DNA of 64,000 bases from Lagopus muta (GCF_023343835.1 NC_064435.1:79804134-79868133), one strand, 5' to 3'. Positions 49,736 to 62,237 are shown, numbered from the stretch's first letter. Numbers and translations: made by a program. The notes: generated by a model from the sequence alone, not told the origin.

Positions 49736-52700
49736 TTTTTGTTTATGTGGCCAAATGCATATGTTGATACGTATATGTTCTGCTTTATTATCTGAGAACT
49801 AGGTTTTAGTTGGGGGATACAATCCTGCAAGTAAATAGGTGTAACCGTTATGCAGATGACAAGACTCACAACATGACTGGTATCTTGCCATGGAGAAGAG
49901 TGGGGGAAGATGAAGGGAAGGAATGCACACGAACACAGGCCTGGTTCAGCTCTCCCTCTCATACATGCACTCCTTTCAAGGTTTCCACTTAGGAAATAAA
50001 CTTAACAAGACCTGGTTGGTTTTTTTTTTTTTAATGAATCCCCTAATTTGCAAAAATACCTCAGATATGTAATGTTTTCCAAACCACAGTTTAAAGGCTC
50101 ACGTAATTAACACAGCGATATAAATCACTGCAATTCTAGCTGGAAAAAAAGATGTGGCTAGTGTTAAAATGAGATTCAAAACCAGCAAAGTGAAAGAATG
50201 AATCACTCAGGCACATTGTTTACGTTGATTTGAATCTTTCTGTTACATTAATTTGAGCACAGGTCAATTAGTAAATTAACTAAAAATAAATTATAACTGC
50301 TGATATCTAAATTCAAAATACAGCCAACATCTTTTTGGCAAACTAATTGCTCTTAAAAAAAAAAGGTTAGAGAATAAAGACTTCACTTCTAACAAAAGTG
50401 GGATGTCTTATATTTTGTACCTTTGAATCTTTTTAGAAATCAAAGTATAATTTGCTGTTTCACTAATACCCCACCTAGGCTTTAGTAAGCACCACAAAGC
50501 ATGCAGAGTGCTATGAATCAGTGCAGCTAAATAGCCACTGGAGAGCAGTCTAAAAGCTGCAGTTAAGCATACTGATCATAGTTTAGCTTTATACCAACAT
50601 ACTTTTAACTCATACTGTATTTCAATTGCTTGTATTTATGCATTTTCTGCTGGTCTGGCCAGCTATTGTTTTCTAGTTTCCTTCCTTACGTCTTAAATAG
50701 ACTAAAATAGTCTCCAGAACTTCTGGAGGAAATTTTTTAGAGCTCCATCCAGTAAAAGCTTGATACAAAGCCATTTAGCTTAATGAAAGTCTTTCCACTG
50801 ACTGAAGTAGTTTGCTTCCAACCTCATGGTTCACAGTCACACTGTTTAAATGACTACAATGAAGCTTTTGTTAGTGAAACTACATATCTGTGTTATTTCT
50901 TTTTATTCAGTGTGCCAAGCAGTGTTTTGGTTACCATAATTTTTGTTGATTATCTCTCTGAACTTGAGAGGCAGTCTGCTTCAAAGCTCCATGACAGCTC
51001 AGAATGGGTTAAAGATAAACTGCTATGTTTGGTATGGGGCTCTGGTGCCCGGTCCAGGGCTACAATCTTTTCTTAAATCTGGACAGATGCTACAACCTGG
51101 GACAAGTCTGATCGTGTCAGTTGTGTTGAAGACTGAGACACCTAGAGAATGAATCTAGAGAAAGGATACCAACCATCGTCTCCTATTGTGAAAAAGGCAG
51201 TATAGATATCCTAGTTATTTATAGGTAGAAATATAATTTGATTTTTAAATGAGGTTCTGCTAATCCTGCGTGAAGTTTGCACCAGCCAGAAATTTGCCAG
51301 AATAAAAAACTGGTTAAAATGTGGGTGAAAAGTCTTGCTTGGAAAAATGGGGACCTGCAAGTATATCTACCTGTCCCTTTTAGTAGAGATCCTATTCTGT
51401 TCCCTGTACGCTTCTGGCCATCCCATCTGACTCAGTGGGAAGTTTAATTGGATGTCAAGATTGGGCCTTTATTTGAAGAATAATGCAGACTTACAGTGGA
51501 AGTCCAACAGCTTAGAAATACAATAACAATTTGGTTAAAAGTTCCAGGAGTCTCCTATGGGCTTTGTCAGACCTCTGTGGTTTCTGTTTAAAACTACAGC
51601 AGATTTTTTCCAGTGAAGCATAGCAGCTGAGTACGCTAGCCCCGTGTGCAGAGTGGGAGGTTTCTCACATTTCCACCTTGCAGTCAAAAAGTTTTCTGGC
51701 AGCGAGAAGTGCTAATTTAACAAATTTCTTTCCAGTGCCTTTTTGCCAGCAGGCAACCAGAAACATCCCCAGGTATTCAAAGCAGAGGTGATGTTTTGGG
51801 AATGGAAAAAGGCAAACTTTATCCCAAGTAGCTTGAGGCCACTCCGGAAACTTTGTCGTGGGAGTCCCTGCTGGATTCTGCACAAAGTCAGTACATGGCC
51901 TGACACAATTATGTGTTTAAACGTCCTTTCAGTTGCCATTACAGAGGGAAAAAAAATTGGTACCATTTTGGGTGAGACTTCTGAACATGTGACACAGAAA
52001 GCCCACATTGGTTAATCCATGTTCTCCTGTATATGTTTCCTTTTTGTTCTTTTTGATCTCCCAATGGCTAACACGGTGCTCATCCAAGAGCAGTGACAGA
52101 AGCTTTCTGTGAGTCTAATTAAATGTTTTTCCCTGATTGACTCAGTGCTTTTAATACCCTAATTTGAAGGGCAGGGTGTGATTGCAAAAGCATACCCTTC
52201 TACCCAAGTCATAGGCATTTCTGTACAGACTGGCCACTGTTGCTCGCTTGCCCAGAAGAGACAGCTCTTCAGAGACTTTCTTAAAGGAAAGGAAAACAGG
52301 GTGGACCACGAACAGGGTGGGATTCAAAGAGATTAACAATCAGAATTAAGCAGATTCTTCCCCTAACCATTTGGCTTAGCCACCCCAGTGGACAAGTTGA
52401 TCCAGAAAGCAGAGACACTACCTCATAGTCTATAACCCATGAGTCAGTGAAAGCATTTGACAAAGATGATCAAGTAATTATAATCTCCAAAACTGTCAGA
52501 CTTGCTGGTAGGGTCAGTGGTGTGACAGTCTTAGCTGATGCTGTCACTTCCTCACACACGTGGGCCAATTGTGTCACCAAGGCTATAGTCAAACACTTCA
52601 GCATGATGGCTCAAGTGTTGCCAAACATCTTTCCTCGTAGCTAACTATGAAAAAATGTTGGTTTCAGTAGTCATGTAGAGACTGTAATTAAAATACTGAA

Positions 52701-55349
52701 CTTTTTGGATCAGATTCTCTGGTAGTCCTTTGCTGGTGGGCAGCTTAATGTGGGCAATGGGCTGCAAGAAAAGGTGGCACAATTTCTGTTGCATTCACAG
52801 AGCTTATGGGAGCCTACAACAACAACAACAAAAAAGTGTCAGAAAATGTGGTCCCTGAAGCCTAGATGCTAGAAATGAGAGTATTGGAAATCTTGCTCCT
52901 CATCTGCTTTACAAAACAAAAGCCAGCACACCCTCATTCCTCATGGCCATAGCCTTGAGATTATGAGCTAGTTAAAACCAGTAGCTGAAGGTGGCAATAT
53001 ATATTTGGGATTTTTCTTCCTAAGACTGTGGCTTATCAGTGATATTTCTGACATCAGCGCATGGCTATGCTTTAAAATACATTATGAGTCTATTATTTTG
53101 GGGAACTGCTTGGGAGTTGGCAAATGGGAGTGGCAAATGAATAACAGACACTTGTACCTGGACTGGAAGGACCCCATACTGATCTCCACAGGAGGTAGGC
53201 TAGCTTGAATTTGGTGCCGTTGCAGAACCTTGGATCACTGCTGTGGAAAGAGATGGGTGAGAAAAAGCTGTATGAAGCAGGGGTCTGGTTCTCATAGCTT
53301 AGAAGCTCTGTTCAAGCTAAGGCCACCTTTGCCACCCTCCTTGAGCTACACTGTAGGTGCGCCTGTGCCTGGCTGTGTGTCTCATTGACACTGGCTCTGA
53401 ATTGTGAACTTGAAATCTCAGCTTGATCACAGTTTTGCCTCCTCACTACAGGCTTCTCTGGTGATCTGGACTTGGCCGACCCTGGTTGCCATCACAAGAC
53501 CTGCTCTGCTCTTCATTATTAGGTGCTGTACCCTAAGCTTCTTCCTGAAACAGACTGTCGTATTTGTCCAGCTGTCAAATTTACTGATCCAACAAAAGCA
53601 AAGGAGTCTCGAGCAATGCGGAAGAGGCAGAATGGGTGAGGCAAGACCAACTGTTGGGACTCTGCTCTCTATTTTCTCATTACAACTCTGCTGCCCATGC
53701 ATAATGCCTTTATTATTTTCCCCAAAATAAGAAGAGTCCTCAAAGAACAGAATAAACCTCTGGCTGCAGTAGGAATATCTAGTGCTCTTTATGCGAGATG
53801 GCCTGGCACTTGAAATATTGTAGTCAAGATCCCACTCCTTTCAAAATATTGTAGATCTGGAAGCAGTACTGAAGCATCAAGTATGATGTCACTTGTCCGT
53901 GGTAAGCTCAGCTATAGCAGGTTGCTCCTGCTGCAGAAGACTATCCTGGCCCTTCATTTCTGGACAATATCATCCTTTCTTATGCTAACGGATCCCACTT
54001 TTTTCCTACCTTTCCTTTCATATCATGTTTTGTGGATTTCTGTTAATTCTTATGGCTCTCTGTTACACTCTTAATAACCAGCACCAAACACAGTGACCAT
54101 GATGAGATGGTAACACCAAATAAATAATACTGGGAATACCCAGTGTGTTCACAGATTGCATACATGTATCTATATTGTGCTTACCCATTTTAACAACAAT
54201 GGGCTGTTAATGATTACATTACAAGCTTTAAACTCCTTTCAATAAAAATGATCCCTATCTTCTTTTTTTGAACATGGTAAGGTTCCCCACAATTGCAGTA
54301 TTTTCATTTGTCCCTGTTCATTTCATTTTATTCCTTCCTTTACAGACCGTTCATTTATTTTATCAAGATGATCTCTGGCAGTCTTTGATTTCTCATCAAA
54401 CTTACTTGCACTCTCCCTCAGCTTCATGGAAATCTCAGTTCCATTCTCTAGATTGTTTAGAAAACACCGTCTTGTGTAGGTCAGACATACTATGGACTCT
54501 GGACTATTGACAATATTTGTCCTTCTATTTTGACAGTGAATTAATTTTACTGCTGTATCAGTATGATTTTCCAGTTGATTTTGCACACATTTGATATTAG
54601 ATTCTTTCAGACCTGCTTTCTTGCTTTGCTCTTTCAAAGAGTCATTGTCAACAATGTTGAGAACAAATGGATTATAGGTGTGGTACTCAAAAGCAAACAA
54701 GACTTTACATCTATTGAGAGAACATAACATACAACAATTACTGGTTTTCCTTCCTGGTCCACTCAGTAGCTAAAAAGATAAATTAAATTGGATCTTGACA
54801 AATCCGTAGATGGATTCAAAAATCCAGGTGTGCTTTCTCCCCTTCTTTTGCAATCCTAACAAATTGTCACAAAAAGTCACTTTTGGCTATTTCTCCGGAA
54901 CTCCGAACAACTGAGTTAAATTGGCTAGTTAATAATTATTTGGCCTTCTTTTCAAGGTATGTCATGTTTGCTTTTATCTGCTTTTGAGTATCTCACCCAA
55001 AAATCACGTATTCTGTAAGACCACCATCAATGGTTACAGGAGTAGATCACCCAGTTCCTGCAGTATTCCAGGATGAAAGTTAGTTCTTTGGAATCAACAA
55101 ATTAGAAAATGCGAAGCCAAGCAAAGTGCTCTCTAACCTATCTTTTCTCTGTCTGAGGGACAGATTATTTCCTTGGCTATTGATTTTAATTGTAGAAGCC
55201 ACTTTTTAGGGAATATTGATTAAAAAAAAAAAAAGCATTATGTATATTACCTTCCAGTGTCATCTATTAGTAGGCTTCCCCTTCTGTTTACAAGTTCACT
55301 AAGCCTGCTTTTCCTATTACTGATGCTTTGTTAGAATGATTTCAGTAGC
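49736..55349. other. Intergenic, no gene recognised
   Basis: This is mostly unique sequence. It contains a candidate regulatory block at 50,000-50,345, an AAC repeat at about 52,817-52,834, and a G+C-richer stretch at about 53,330-53,650 of unknown nature. Open frames up to 135 codons (minus strand 54,323-54,730, a charged product) have no recognisable domain. Confidence 0.5.
50000..50345. promoter_or_regulatory. Candidate distal regulatory block
   Basis: This is very AT-rich, repeat-free sequence with an ATTTGCAAA POU-like site (50,046-50,054), GTAATTAAC (50,103-50,111), a perfect forkhead TTGTTTAC (50,216-50,223), and a nuclear-receptor half-site AGGTCA overlapping CAATTAG (50,261-50,271). 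The density of TAAT cores fits a developmental enhancer, but base composition alone could produce much of it. Confidence 0.25.
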
Positions 55350-55900
55350 CAAGGTTTCTAGGAATGGCATGTCATTTTCTGCCTTGGCCTTCCTGATGTT
55401 GTATCTGTGTGCTGTTGAAAATCTGTCTTTAGTACTCCATTATACTTCCTGCTTCCTGCAAAATTTCCTCTAATGTATGAGATCAAAATGACCTAACCTA
55501 TCTGATTGCTTACTCCCTGCTTATCTTCTGCAACTGGAGAATTTGCACTTGCATCTTTAATACCATTTCTTTGAAGTTATGTGATTTCTTTCAATTTCCC
55601 CTTTTACCTTGGATCAATCTTCCAGGAAATCCTACCTAATGACCCTCTGGATAACTTAAATCTGCCCTCCTGAAATCCTGTTGCTTTTACTGCAGTGTTG
55701 CCTCTTTCCATATGAAGGAAATGTGAATTCTGTCATTTCCCCATCACTGACACCTGAGATACTCTTTGACCCGGCCCCATTCTGTGCCTCTGTTTGTTGG
55801 TTTGGATCCAGCACTCCTCTGTGGCAAACCAAAAGAAAGGCTGCAGGGGTCTGACTCTGTCAGCACATAGCAAACAGTTAATGCATTGTAATGGGGGTAA
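55350..55900 (-). repeat. Ancient CR1-like LINE fragment, 5' portion (tentative)
   Basis: The plus strand has 'ccttccaggaaatcct'-like wording followed by 'ttaaatctgccctcctgaaa' and 'ttctgtcatttccccatcac', then 'ggtttggatccagcactcct'. This matches the order of a known antisense CR1 segment (aagtctgccctcctgaaatccag...catttcatgatcactg...aggtccagcagagcacctct). The copy is highly diverged and its limits are approximate. Confidence 0.5.
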
Positions 55901-58900
55901 TAAAGGAGTAATTTTATGTATCGTTCTTCTGGTTTTGGTCACAACTAGTCACAGAATGCTTTATCCCAGGCACACAAGCCTGTGAGAGTGCTTTTACTCG
56001 CTTGAAATATGCATGTTAAAAATAACAGCATTAATTCTTACCTTACCACTTCACCACAAATAAATGTAAAGGAATATATAAAGAGTGTGAATAGCATATA
56101 TCTAGCCAAATACATGTGTTGTTACAAAAAACTTAGTTTCAGCAATGTTAAGAGTCCCCTCTGGTCCATATCTTGGGTTTCTCTTATATTCTGCTACTGA
56201 TTTGTTCTGTGACTGCAGAGACAACTTGTAAAAGCAACCACTGACATTTTGACCAATCTTCTAAGAGAATAATCCAGACCAGGGGACAGTGAAGTGATTA
56301 TATAATTTCCCTACCTGATTTTTTACAACCTGCTTCTTACTCTGCTCCTGTTATGGCACTGAGTTCAGTGACGAGGCACACTCACTTAACTGCCTCATTG
56401 CAGTTAATTCTTTGAATAGTTAATGCTTGCTTTATGTGAATTTTCTTAACAGACACCACACCACTCTATGGCTGCATTGTTCTTTTCCCAAGGTGGTCTT
56501 TTTTATAGTGTGAGAAGTACAACATTGTTGTTTTCTTTCCTGATTAGAAGCCTTTTGGACAAGATTTATGCAGGGATTTGTGTGTATATTGGCCTATATT
56601 TGTGTAAGGCCAGGAGAAAGAAGAGAACCCCTGTAACTGTGTTTCAACAGCTTTCCAGAGAAACAGTTTATGATGTCCTTGTTCTAAGAACAGTTATTTG
56701 AAATAGCCTTAACAGGGATCAAAATCATGGGTTCAAATTTACTCCCTGTAAGGCCTTATCTCCAAGCGTTGGCTCCAAGGCTTACAACCAAGAAAGATCT
56801 CCCAGGTCCTCATGTTTCTGCTCTGCCTGCCATTCATATGTCAGAGCACTGAGAACATGGGTCACTACACGTGCCCTCAGATATTCAAGTCAACTGTTCA
56901 AAAAATAAATATGGAAACTGACTTCCCTTAACTTCCCACTCTCCATTTCTTTTCAATTCAAATGAGATCTGCCCTTCTTTCCCCCGTGACTTGCTACTCT
57001 ATAACACCTGCAGCTCCTTTCATATCATGCTGGATCTCTCCTGGACTCTCTACCATCTCATCTTTCACACTCCTTTCCAGATCTCCCCAGATTTGTGAAG
57101 CACACTATTGCTTTCCACTGTTAAATTAAAATAGCAAAGTAGAAAAAAAGAAGCAAACCCTTAGCGCATTACTTTCTTCTAGGCCTACTACACCTCCCTT
57201 AGTTGCCTGCTGGTGTGAACTAAAAGCTCCTCAAGAAGAGAGCTCTCGCGTGTATTGCTTTGTACACTGCTGGCTCCCTGAACCATCCCCAATGGGATAT
57301 GAACAACACCTTGATGTCACTTCCTTGCCACGGACAGGATCCAAAGTATTTGTTAGCAGTAGGCAGGCAACTGAAATTGAAGATAAGCAAAGAACCAGAG
57401 CTCTTGCTTGAGTACAGCATTGACAGACGTAAAAGTTGCTTAAACTGTCTGAAGTAGATCATTCAGAGGAGCCTCAGAAAGAGGCAAGTCACCAGTTTTT
57501 CCCTCTGTTACAGAGCGATACAGAGGATGAGAACTGCACTTGGTCCACCAGCAATTTATAACTCCTGTACAGAGCAGGATATGCTAATAACATGTCAACT
57601 TTCATCACAGCAAAATATGCCTAAGCAATGCAGAGAAGGCATGTCTATTATGAATGACTTAATGAAATAGTACTAGGGATGCTATTGTTCCACAGTGAGA
57701 AAAAAGATTGTTTTAAATTGTCAATTTCTACTTCTGGAGGTAAAGCAAGATTACTTCATCTCTGTAAGTATTAACAAGGGGTTCATATGACATTCTGAAA
57801 CCTCAAATAACTACCTTTTCAAATCCCAGTCAGCAATATGGCCAAAACCCCATACAAACACTGAGGTCCTCGGGATTGCAATGCAGGCGGTATTCAAGCA
57901 GTTTGTGTATGTTCTCCTTCCTTTTCCCTTTTCCTTAGTGCTTAATATGGTAGCTTTTTTGCAATCTAATACACTTCAGCCTTTTCCTCCTATTATTCCT
58001 TCCTTCCTTATTCTCAGCAAGATTTATTTTCTCTTTACTTTTCCCTCTGTTCCCTTTTTGCTCATTTCCATTATTCCCTAGTTTGGCCAGTTTGGCATCA
58101 ATCAGCAGTGCTCTCCATCCCTCTTTCCACATGATATATACTTTTATCCACCACCAAAAAGCAAATCTCACCGCATCTGTTCTATACCTCTTTCTCACCA
58201 GTTCCTGAGGTGGCAGTGCTCACATTAACATAATACAGGCTATGGCACACGCTACTCATTTTTTGTTGCTTTAGGTCTTGTCAGTTTACTCACTCATCTT
58301 AAAACATTTACTGGTTGCAAGCTTCTTCTCTTACAGGGATTCAAGGGGGCTGAGGGTGCATGTGTGTGTCTATCTGCTTTCTCCTCTTCAGTGAAGGCTT
58401 TGCCAGTTTTAGCAGCCAGAGTCAGGTCTACACAGACACATGAAAAAGTGATTATGGTGTCAGCAGACATAGCTTTAAGTTAGGTAGCACACATAATGGT
58501 ACAGGTGCTGGAGGCAGCAAGAAAGGCATAAGTGCAGGCTAGCGCCCAGAGTACGTATTAACCCCCAGATCCCTGGGGTAGTCCAGTTTTCAGCCTATCC
58601 TAAAAAACATTGCAGTCTGTCATGAACTGCTGTCAACACCAGAGCAACTTAGGTAAAACCTAGTACCTGTGCCACAATCGAGCCTTCAGTCTCATCTGTA
58701 AATGTACCTTGGAAGACTTTGGTGACAGAACAGTCTTTGTGCATTTAACCTGGAATGTGCTGCAGTGCATGCCAGGGGCAGATTTAGAAGGATTATGGTA
58801 GCTGGCTAACGGTATCTGTAACTACCAGTGCCAGACTTATAAATGGAACAGAAATTTAAACAGGTTCAAGACTTTTTTTTTGCTTCAGTCAGCTGGAACC

Positions 58901-60043
58901 TGAACTAGGCTACATCCTGTCTGGCTTCATCTGCCTGTTTCTAGTATTAGTATTGACTAAAAATACCAGTATAAACCCTGCAAAAGTGATCTCGGCACAG
59001 TCTGACTGAGATGCTCTCCTTACAAAAGTAATACAAATTGGCATATTTCATCCTGAATCTCCTCACTCTGTGAGGAGTGCAAGTGCAGCAGAGGAAGAGC
59101 CCAGAGTACTTGTCACCTAAGAGTACAGATATGGCTCAAGGTAATCTTTCAACCAGTGTAATTGATTAATCATCTGAGTTATGAAAGGTGTGAGCAGGCT
59201 CCCTCCTTTGGTGGAGTGCTTTGGAGATTAAGTCAAGAAAAATGCCACATTTGAAAAACAGGTCTTGTGGGTTCTTGGACAAACAGGGGTAGACAAAATT
59301 CTGTTTGGAGAGTGACCAAAAAAAGCCTCTCAAATGCACATGAAAGCTGAGTGATGGGAGCTCCTGACCTAGCCCAGCTTCAGGCCCTGCACTGTCAGCA
59401 CCTCTCACTGATTTGTTGAGAAGCATACAGAAAGCATACAGAAAGAAGACCAACTTTGCTTTGGAGTGCATTTAACAGACTGCCAACAAAAGATAAAAAT
59501 GATGGACTTTTCTTGCCATAAAAAGGACATTTTTGAATGTAGCTCATGCTCTGCTTTACAAAGCTCTGATCTAGGAGGAGATGGAATTATCTATTTAAAA
59601 AAGAAAACTTGCTTCCAATTTTCTCCAGTGTCAAATCCTAAATTGCTAAATAAAAACAAGTTTTGTGCCTTACTTCTAGCATAAGGAGTTCTATGGCTCT
59701 TGGAATTTTATGTCTTTTTATGTATTCGATGTCATCTTAAAGCTAAGAGGGCACAATTTCTACTATTGGTAGTGTTTCTTGTCTTTCAAATCTGTAATTA
59801 TATACCCATATTCAGCAATCATTAGTGGAATGAAATCAGTTTGAAGAAGTAGAAGACAATGTTGCCAACTTTATAAAACTGCCTGTGTCTGGGAAAATTC
59901 TTGTTCTGCACAGAAATGAGGACCCCTGAGAACAGCTAGCGTAGTGAGTATAAGAGACAACTGCCTGATTCTTGGTTTATTGCAGAATTCTCTCCGTAGC
60001 TTTGATAATATTTTCCTTTAGTCTCTCCTCTTTCTTAATTGCA
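55901..60043. other. Intergenic, no gene recognised
   Basis: This is unique sequence with short frames only. A small tandem repeat of a CATACAGAAAG unit occurs at about 59,421-59,450. Confidence 0.55.
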
Positions 60044-60750
60044 GAATCATGGAATCATTAAGGTTGGAAAAGACCTCTAAGATATCTAGTCCAGTGTCCA
60101 ACCCATTCCCACCATGCCCACTAACCATGTCCCTCAGTGCCATATGCACGTGTTCCTTGAACACCTCCGGGGACGGTGACTCCACCTCCCCTGGGCAGCC
60201 TGTGCCACTGCCTCACCACTCTTTCTGAGAAGTTTTTTTCTTCATATCCAATCTGAACCTCCCTTATGCAGCCTGAAGGTATTACCTTTCATCCAATCAC
60301 AGTTACATGGGAGAAGAGCCAACTCTACCTCAGTACAGCCTCCCTTCAGGCAGTTGTAGAGAGTGATAAGGTCTCACCTGAGCATCCTCTTCTCTGGACT
60401 AACTAACTGCAGGTCCCTCAGCTGCTCCCCATAACACTTGTGCTCCAGACCTCTCACCACCTTCATTACCCTTCTTTGGACATGCTCCACAGCCTTGATG
60501 TTTTTCCTGTAGTGACGGGCCCAAAACTGAACACAGTACTCAAGGTGCGGTCTCACCAGGCCTGAGTGAAGTGGATGACCACCTCCCTGCTCCAGCTGGC
60601 AATGCTATTTTTGATGCAAGCCAGGATGCCATGGGCCTTCTTGGCTACCTGATGGCTTATGTTCAGCTGAGCGTTACCAACACCCTCAGATCCTATTTCT
60701 ACACACAGTCTTGCCAGCCACTATTCCCCAAGCCTGCAGATCGATGCTGT
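60044..60750 (-). repeat. Long CR1 LINE 3' fragment
   Basis: The left edge has the antisense tail 'gaatcatggaatcattaagg' and 'ttggaaaagacctctaagat'. It continues through 'ctttctgagaag' and the antisense pol C-terminus. On the minus strand an open stretch at 60,374-60,556 encodes [18 protein letters not shown] and [17 protein letters not shown], the conserved CR1 ORF2 C-terminal region. The right part 'gccaggatgccatgggcctt' to 'ccactattccccaagcctgc' is further upstream CR1. At about 700 bases it is the longest CR1 here, moderately diverged and 5' truncated. Confidence 0.9.
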
Positions 60751-61044
60751 CCTATTTCACAAAGACATATTCTGACATACTTAAGTCTCATCTGGTCTGA
60801 ACATCACTTGAAGCAGCGAGCTCCTGCTGCACTTTCTCCTCTTACACAGAGATGGAGGCTGCCAATTCTCCTTATCAGATACACGCAGGTAAGAACAGCA
60901 GCAAATGCATCAGATGAAGTGAAGGGTTTCTAATGACAAGCCCTGCTGCTATAGTAATGGTGTTAATGTTGAGTTGCTAAAAATGTCATTCTCAATTCCA
61001 AGAATAGCAAAGACACAATAGACATGGTATGTGTTATCACTCAT
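60751..61044. other. Intergenic, no gene recognised
   Basis: Short unique stretch between two CR1 fragments, with no gene or regulatory signal that I can support. Confidence 0.5.
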
Positions 61045-61125
61045 TTTTGCGTGGCCCTGTGCGGAGCCAAGAGTTGGACTCGATCCTTGTGGGTTCCTTC
61101 CAGATCAAGATATGCTGTAACTCTA
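61045..61125 (+). repeat. CR1 LINE 3' tail fragment
   Basis: 'agagttggactcgatccttg' followed by 'tgggttccttccagatcaag' and 'atatgctgtaactcta' is a short, diverged sense-strand CR1 tail. Confidence 0.7.
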
Positions 61126-61679
61126 TATTAGATCTGAAAAATAATTTTAAACAGTTAGATCTCGCTTCACCCAACATCCAGAACGTTTCAGCAACGTTCT
61201 GAAACAATGCAATGGGATGAAATCTTGCAGCTGAGTAATCAGGGCAATGCAAGCTAGTGCAGTGACTGCAATCCTCCTACATCACCACTGGAGACTGTAA
61301 CAGCAAGATTTAAACTGGGAGCGTGTGGGGATAGTGTGCAGATAAGCCTTAAGGATTGCAGAGTACGATTCAAGCTGAAAGGCATGATACCCCCAAACTC
61401 TTTCTCATGTTCTGATTAATATATCTTATGGGCTTTCAGAGACACTGAGTAATTGCTGGCCATGCCCTGCAATGAGCTATAGCAGAAGAGTAAAATAAGA
61501 ACACAGTTTGGATATGTAAAGGTCCTGCAATGCAATCATATAAGAAGGAAACCCTGGGTTGACAGACTTTGGGGATTCATGTAGAAACACAGCCAGGCCT
61601 CTTTTTTATCTTGTTTGTTAGTTTTTAGATACAAAAAAATTAATGCATCAATGAAAGAGGACACTTATTCAGTATCTCA
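61126..61679. other. Intergenic, AT-rich approach to the CpG island
   Basis: This is unique AT-rich sequence with no recognised feature. It ends where CpG-rich sequence begins abruptly at about 61,680. Confidence 0.6.
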
Positions 61680-61838
61680 CCCGCGGGCCGCTCGGTCAAG
61701 CCGCGCTCCTCAGGAGCGAAGCGGCTGGCAAAAGCAATGCAAGGCTTAAATCCCTCGCTGTCCTCCAGCTCCTCCGCGCCGCAGGGGTCGCTGTTTCGCC
61801 CCCGCACGAGGGCGGGGCTGCGGCGCGCTCGTCGCTCT

Positions 61839-61844
61839 CACGTG
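61839..61844. promoter_or_regulatory. E-box CACGTG
   Basis: A perfect palindromic CACGTG (USF/MYC/TFE-type) lies inside the CpG island, about 600 bases before the GMDS start codon. Binding is not shown. Confidence 0.45.
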
Positions 61845-61846
61845 GC

Positions 61847-61862
61847 GCCGCCCCCTGGCGAC
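61847..61862. promoter_or_regulatory. CTCF-like core (tentative)
   Basis: GCCGCCCCCTGGCGAC resembles the reverse CTCF core (GCGCCCCCTGGTGGC) with a few mismatches at its 3' side. It lies directly after the E-box. Confidence 0.3.
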
Positions 61863-61938
61863 ACGCGGTCAGGAAGTCGGAGACTCGGCTTCTCCGCGGC
61901 GGCAGCTACGCAAGCCACGCCCCTTCGCCCGCTCTCAA

Positions 61939-61943
61939 CCAAT
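61939..61943 (+). promoter_or_regulatory. CCAAT box
   Basis: CCAAT within 'caaccaatcg', the NF-Y consensus context, in the CpG island. Confidence 0.5.
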
Positions 61944-62012
61944 CGCTGCACTCGCCTTCGGCCGCGGCGCTCCGGCGTCTCCTATCCCTTTAAGGAAGCG
62001 CCGAGGCTCCCG

Positions 62013-62017
62013 ATTGG
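62013..62017 (-). promoter_or_regulatory. Inverted CCAAT box
   Basis: ATTGG within 'cgattggctg', a strong NF-Y context on the minus strand, about 70 bases from the forward CCAAT box and directly before a GC box. Confidence 0.55.
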
Positions 62018-62032
62018 CTGCAGAGCGGAGCC

Positions 62033-62041
62033 GGGCGGGGC
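62033..62041 (+). promoter_or_regulatory. GC box (Sp/KLF type)
   Basis: GGGCGGGGC follows the inverted CCAAT box by about 15 bases. More G-rich boxes continue to about 62,060. Together they look like the core-proximal promoter. Confidence 0.5.
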
Positions 62042-62196
62042 GAGGCGAGGGGAGGGGTGGGAAAAAACGGGGCGCGCGCCTGCAGTTCCCCCCGTTAGCG
62101 CGCGCGCGGGCGGGGGCCGAGCCGGCGGCGGCGCTGGGGCCGCACCTGCGGCCGCCTCAGGGCGGGACGGCTGCTCCGGGAGCGGCGGGCGGGGCG

Positions 62197-62217
62197 ATGC
62201 CCCCGGGGCAGAGGTAG
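62197..62217 (+). other. Short upstream ORF in the probable GMDS leader
   Basis: ATG CCC CCG GGG CAG AGG TAG is a six-codon frame ending 232 bases before the main ATG. It matters only if transcription starts upstream of 62,197, which is likely but not proven. The -3 base of its ATG is G and +4 is C, a moderate context. Confidence 0.4.
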
Positions 62218-62237
62218 CCGCCGGGTGCCGGCAACCC

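Noticed and set aside
52447-52644. 65-codon frame with a protein-like look (KAFDKDDQVIIISKTV...)
   Set aside because: It is short, has no recognisable domain, and no upstream or downstream exon signals were seen. A processed pseudogene of an unrecognised gene is possible but unsupported.
53330-53650. G+C-richer stretch that faintly resembles an LTR or other repeat
   Set aside because: No TATA-like box, polyadenylation signal or terminal TG/CA pair could be placed, so no call was made.
54323-54730. Charged 135-codon minus-strand frame
   Set aside because: The Lys/Glu/Asn-rich composition can come from AT-rich DNA, and the region borders a probable ancient CR1. No coiled-coil heptads are clear.
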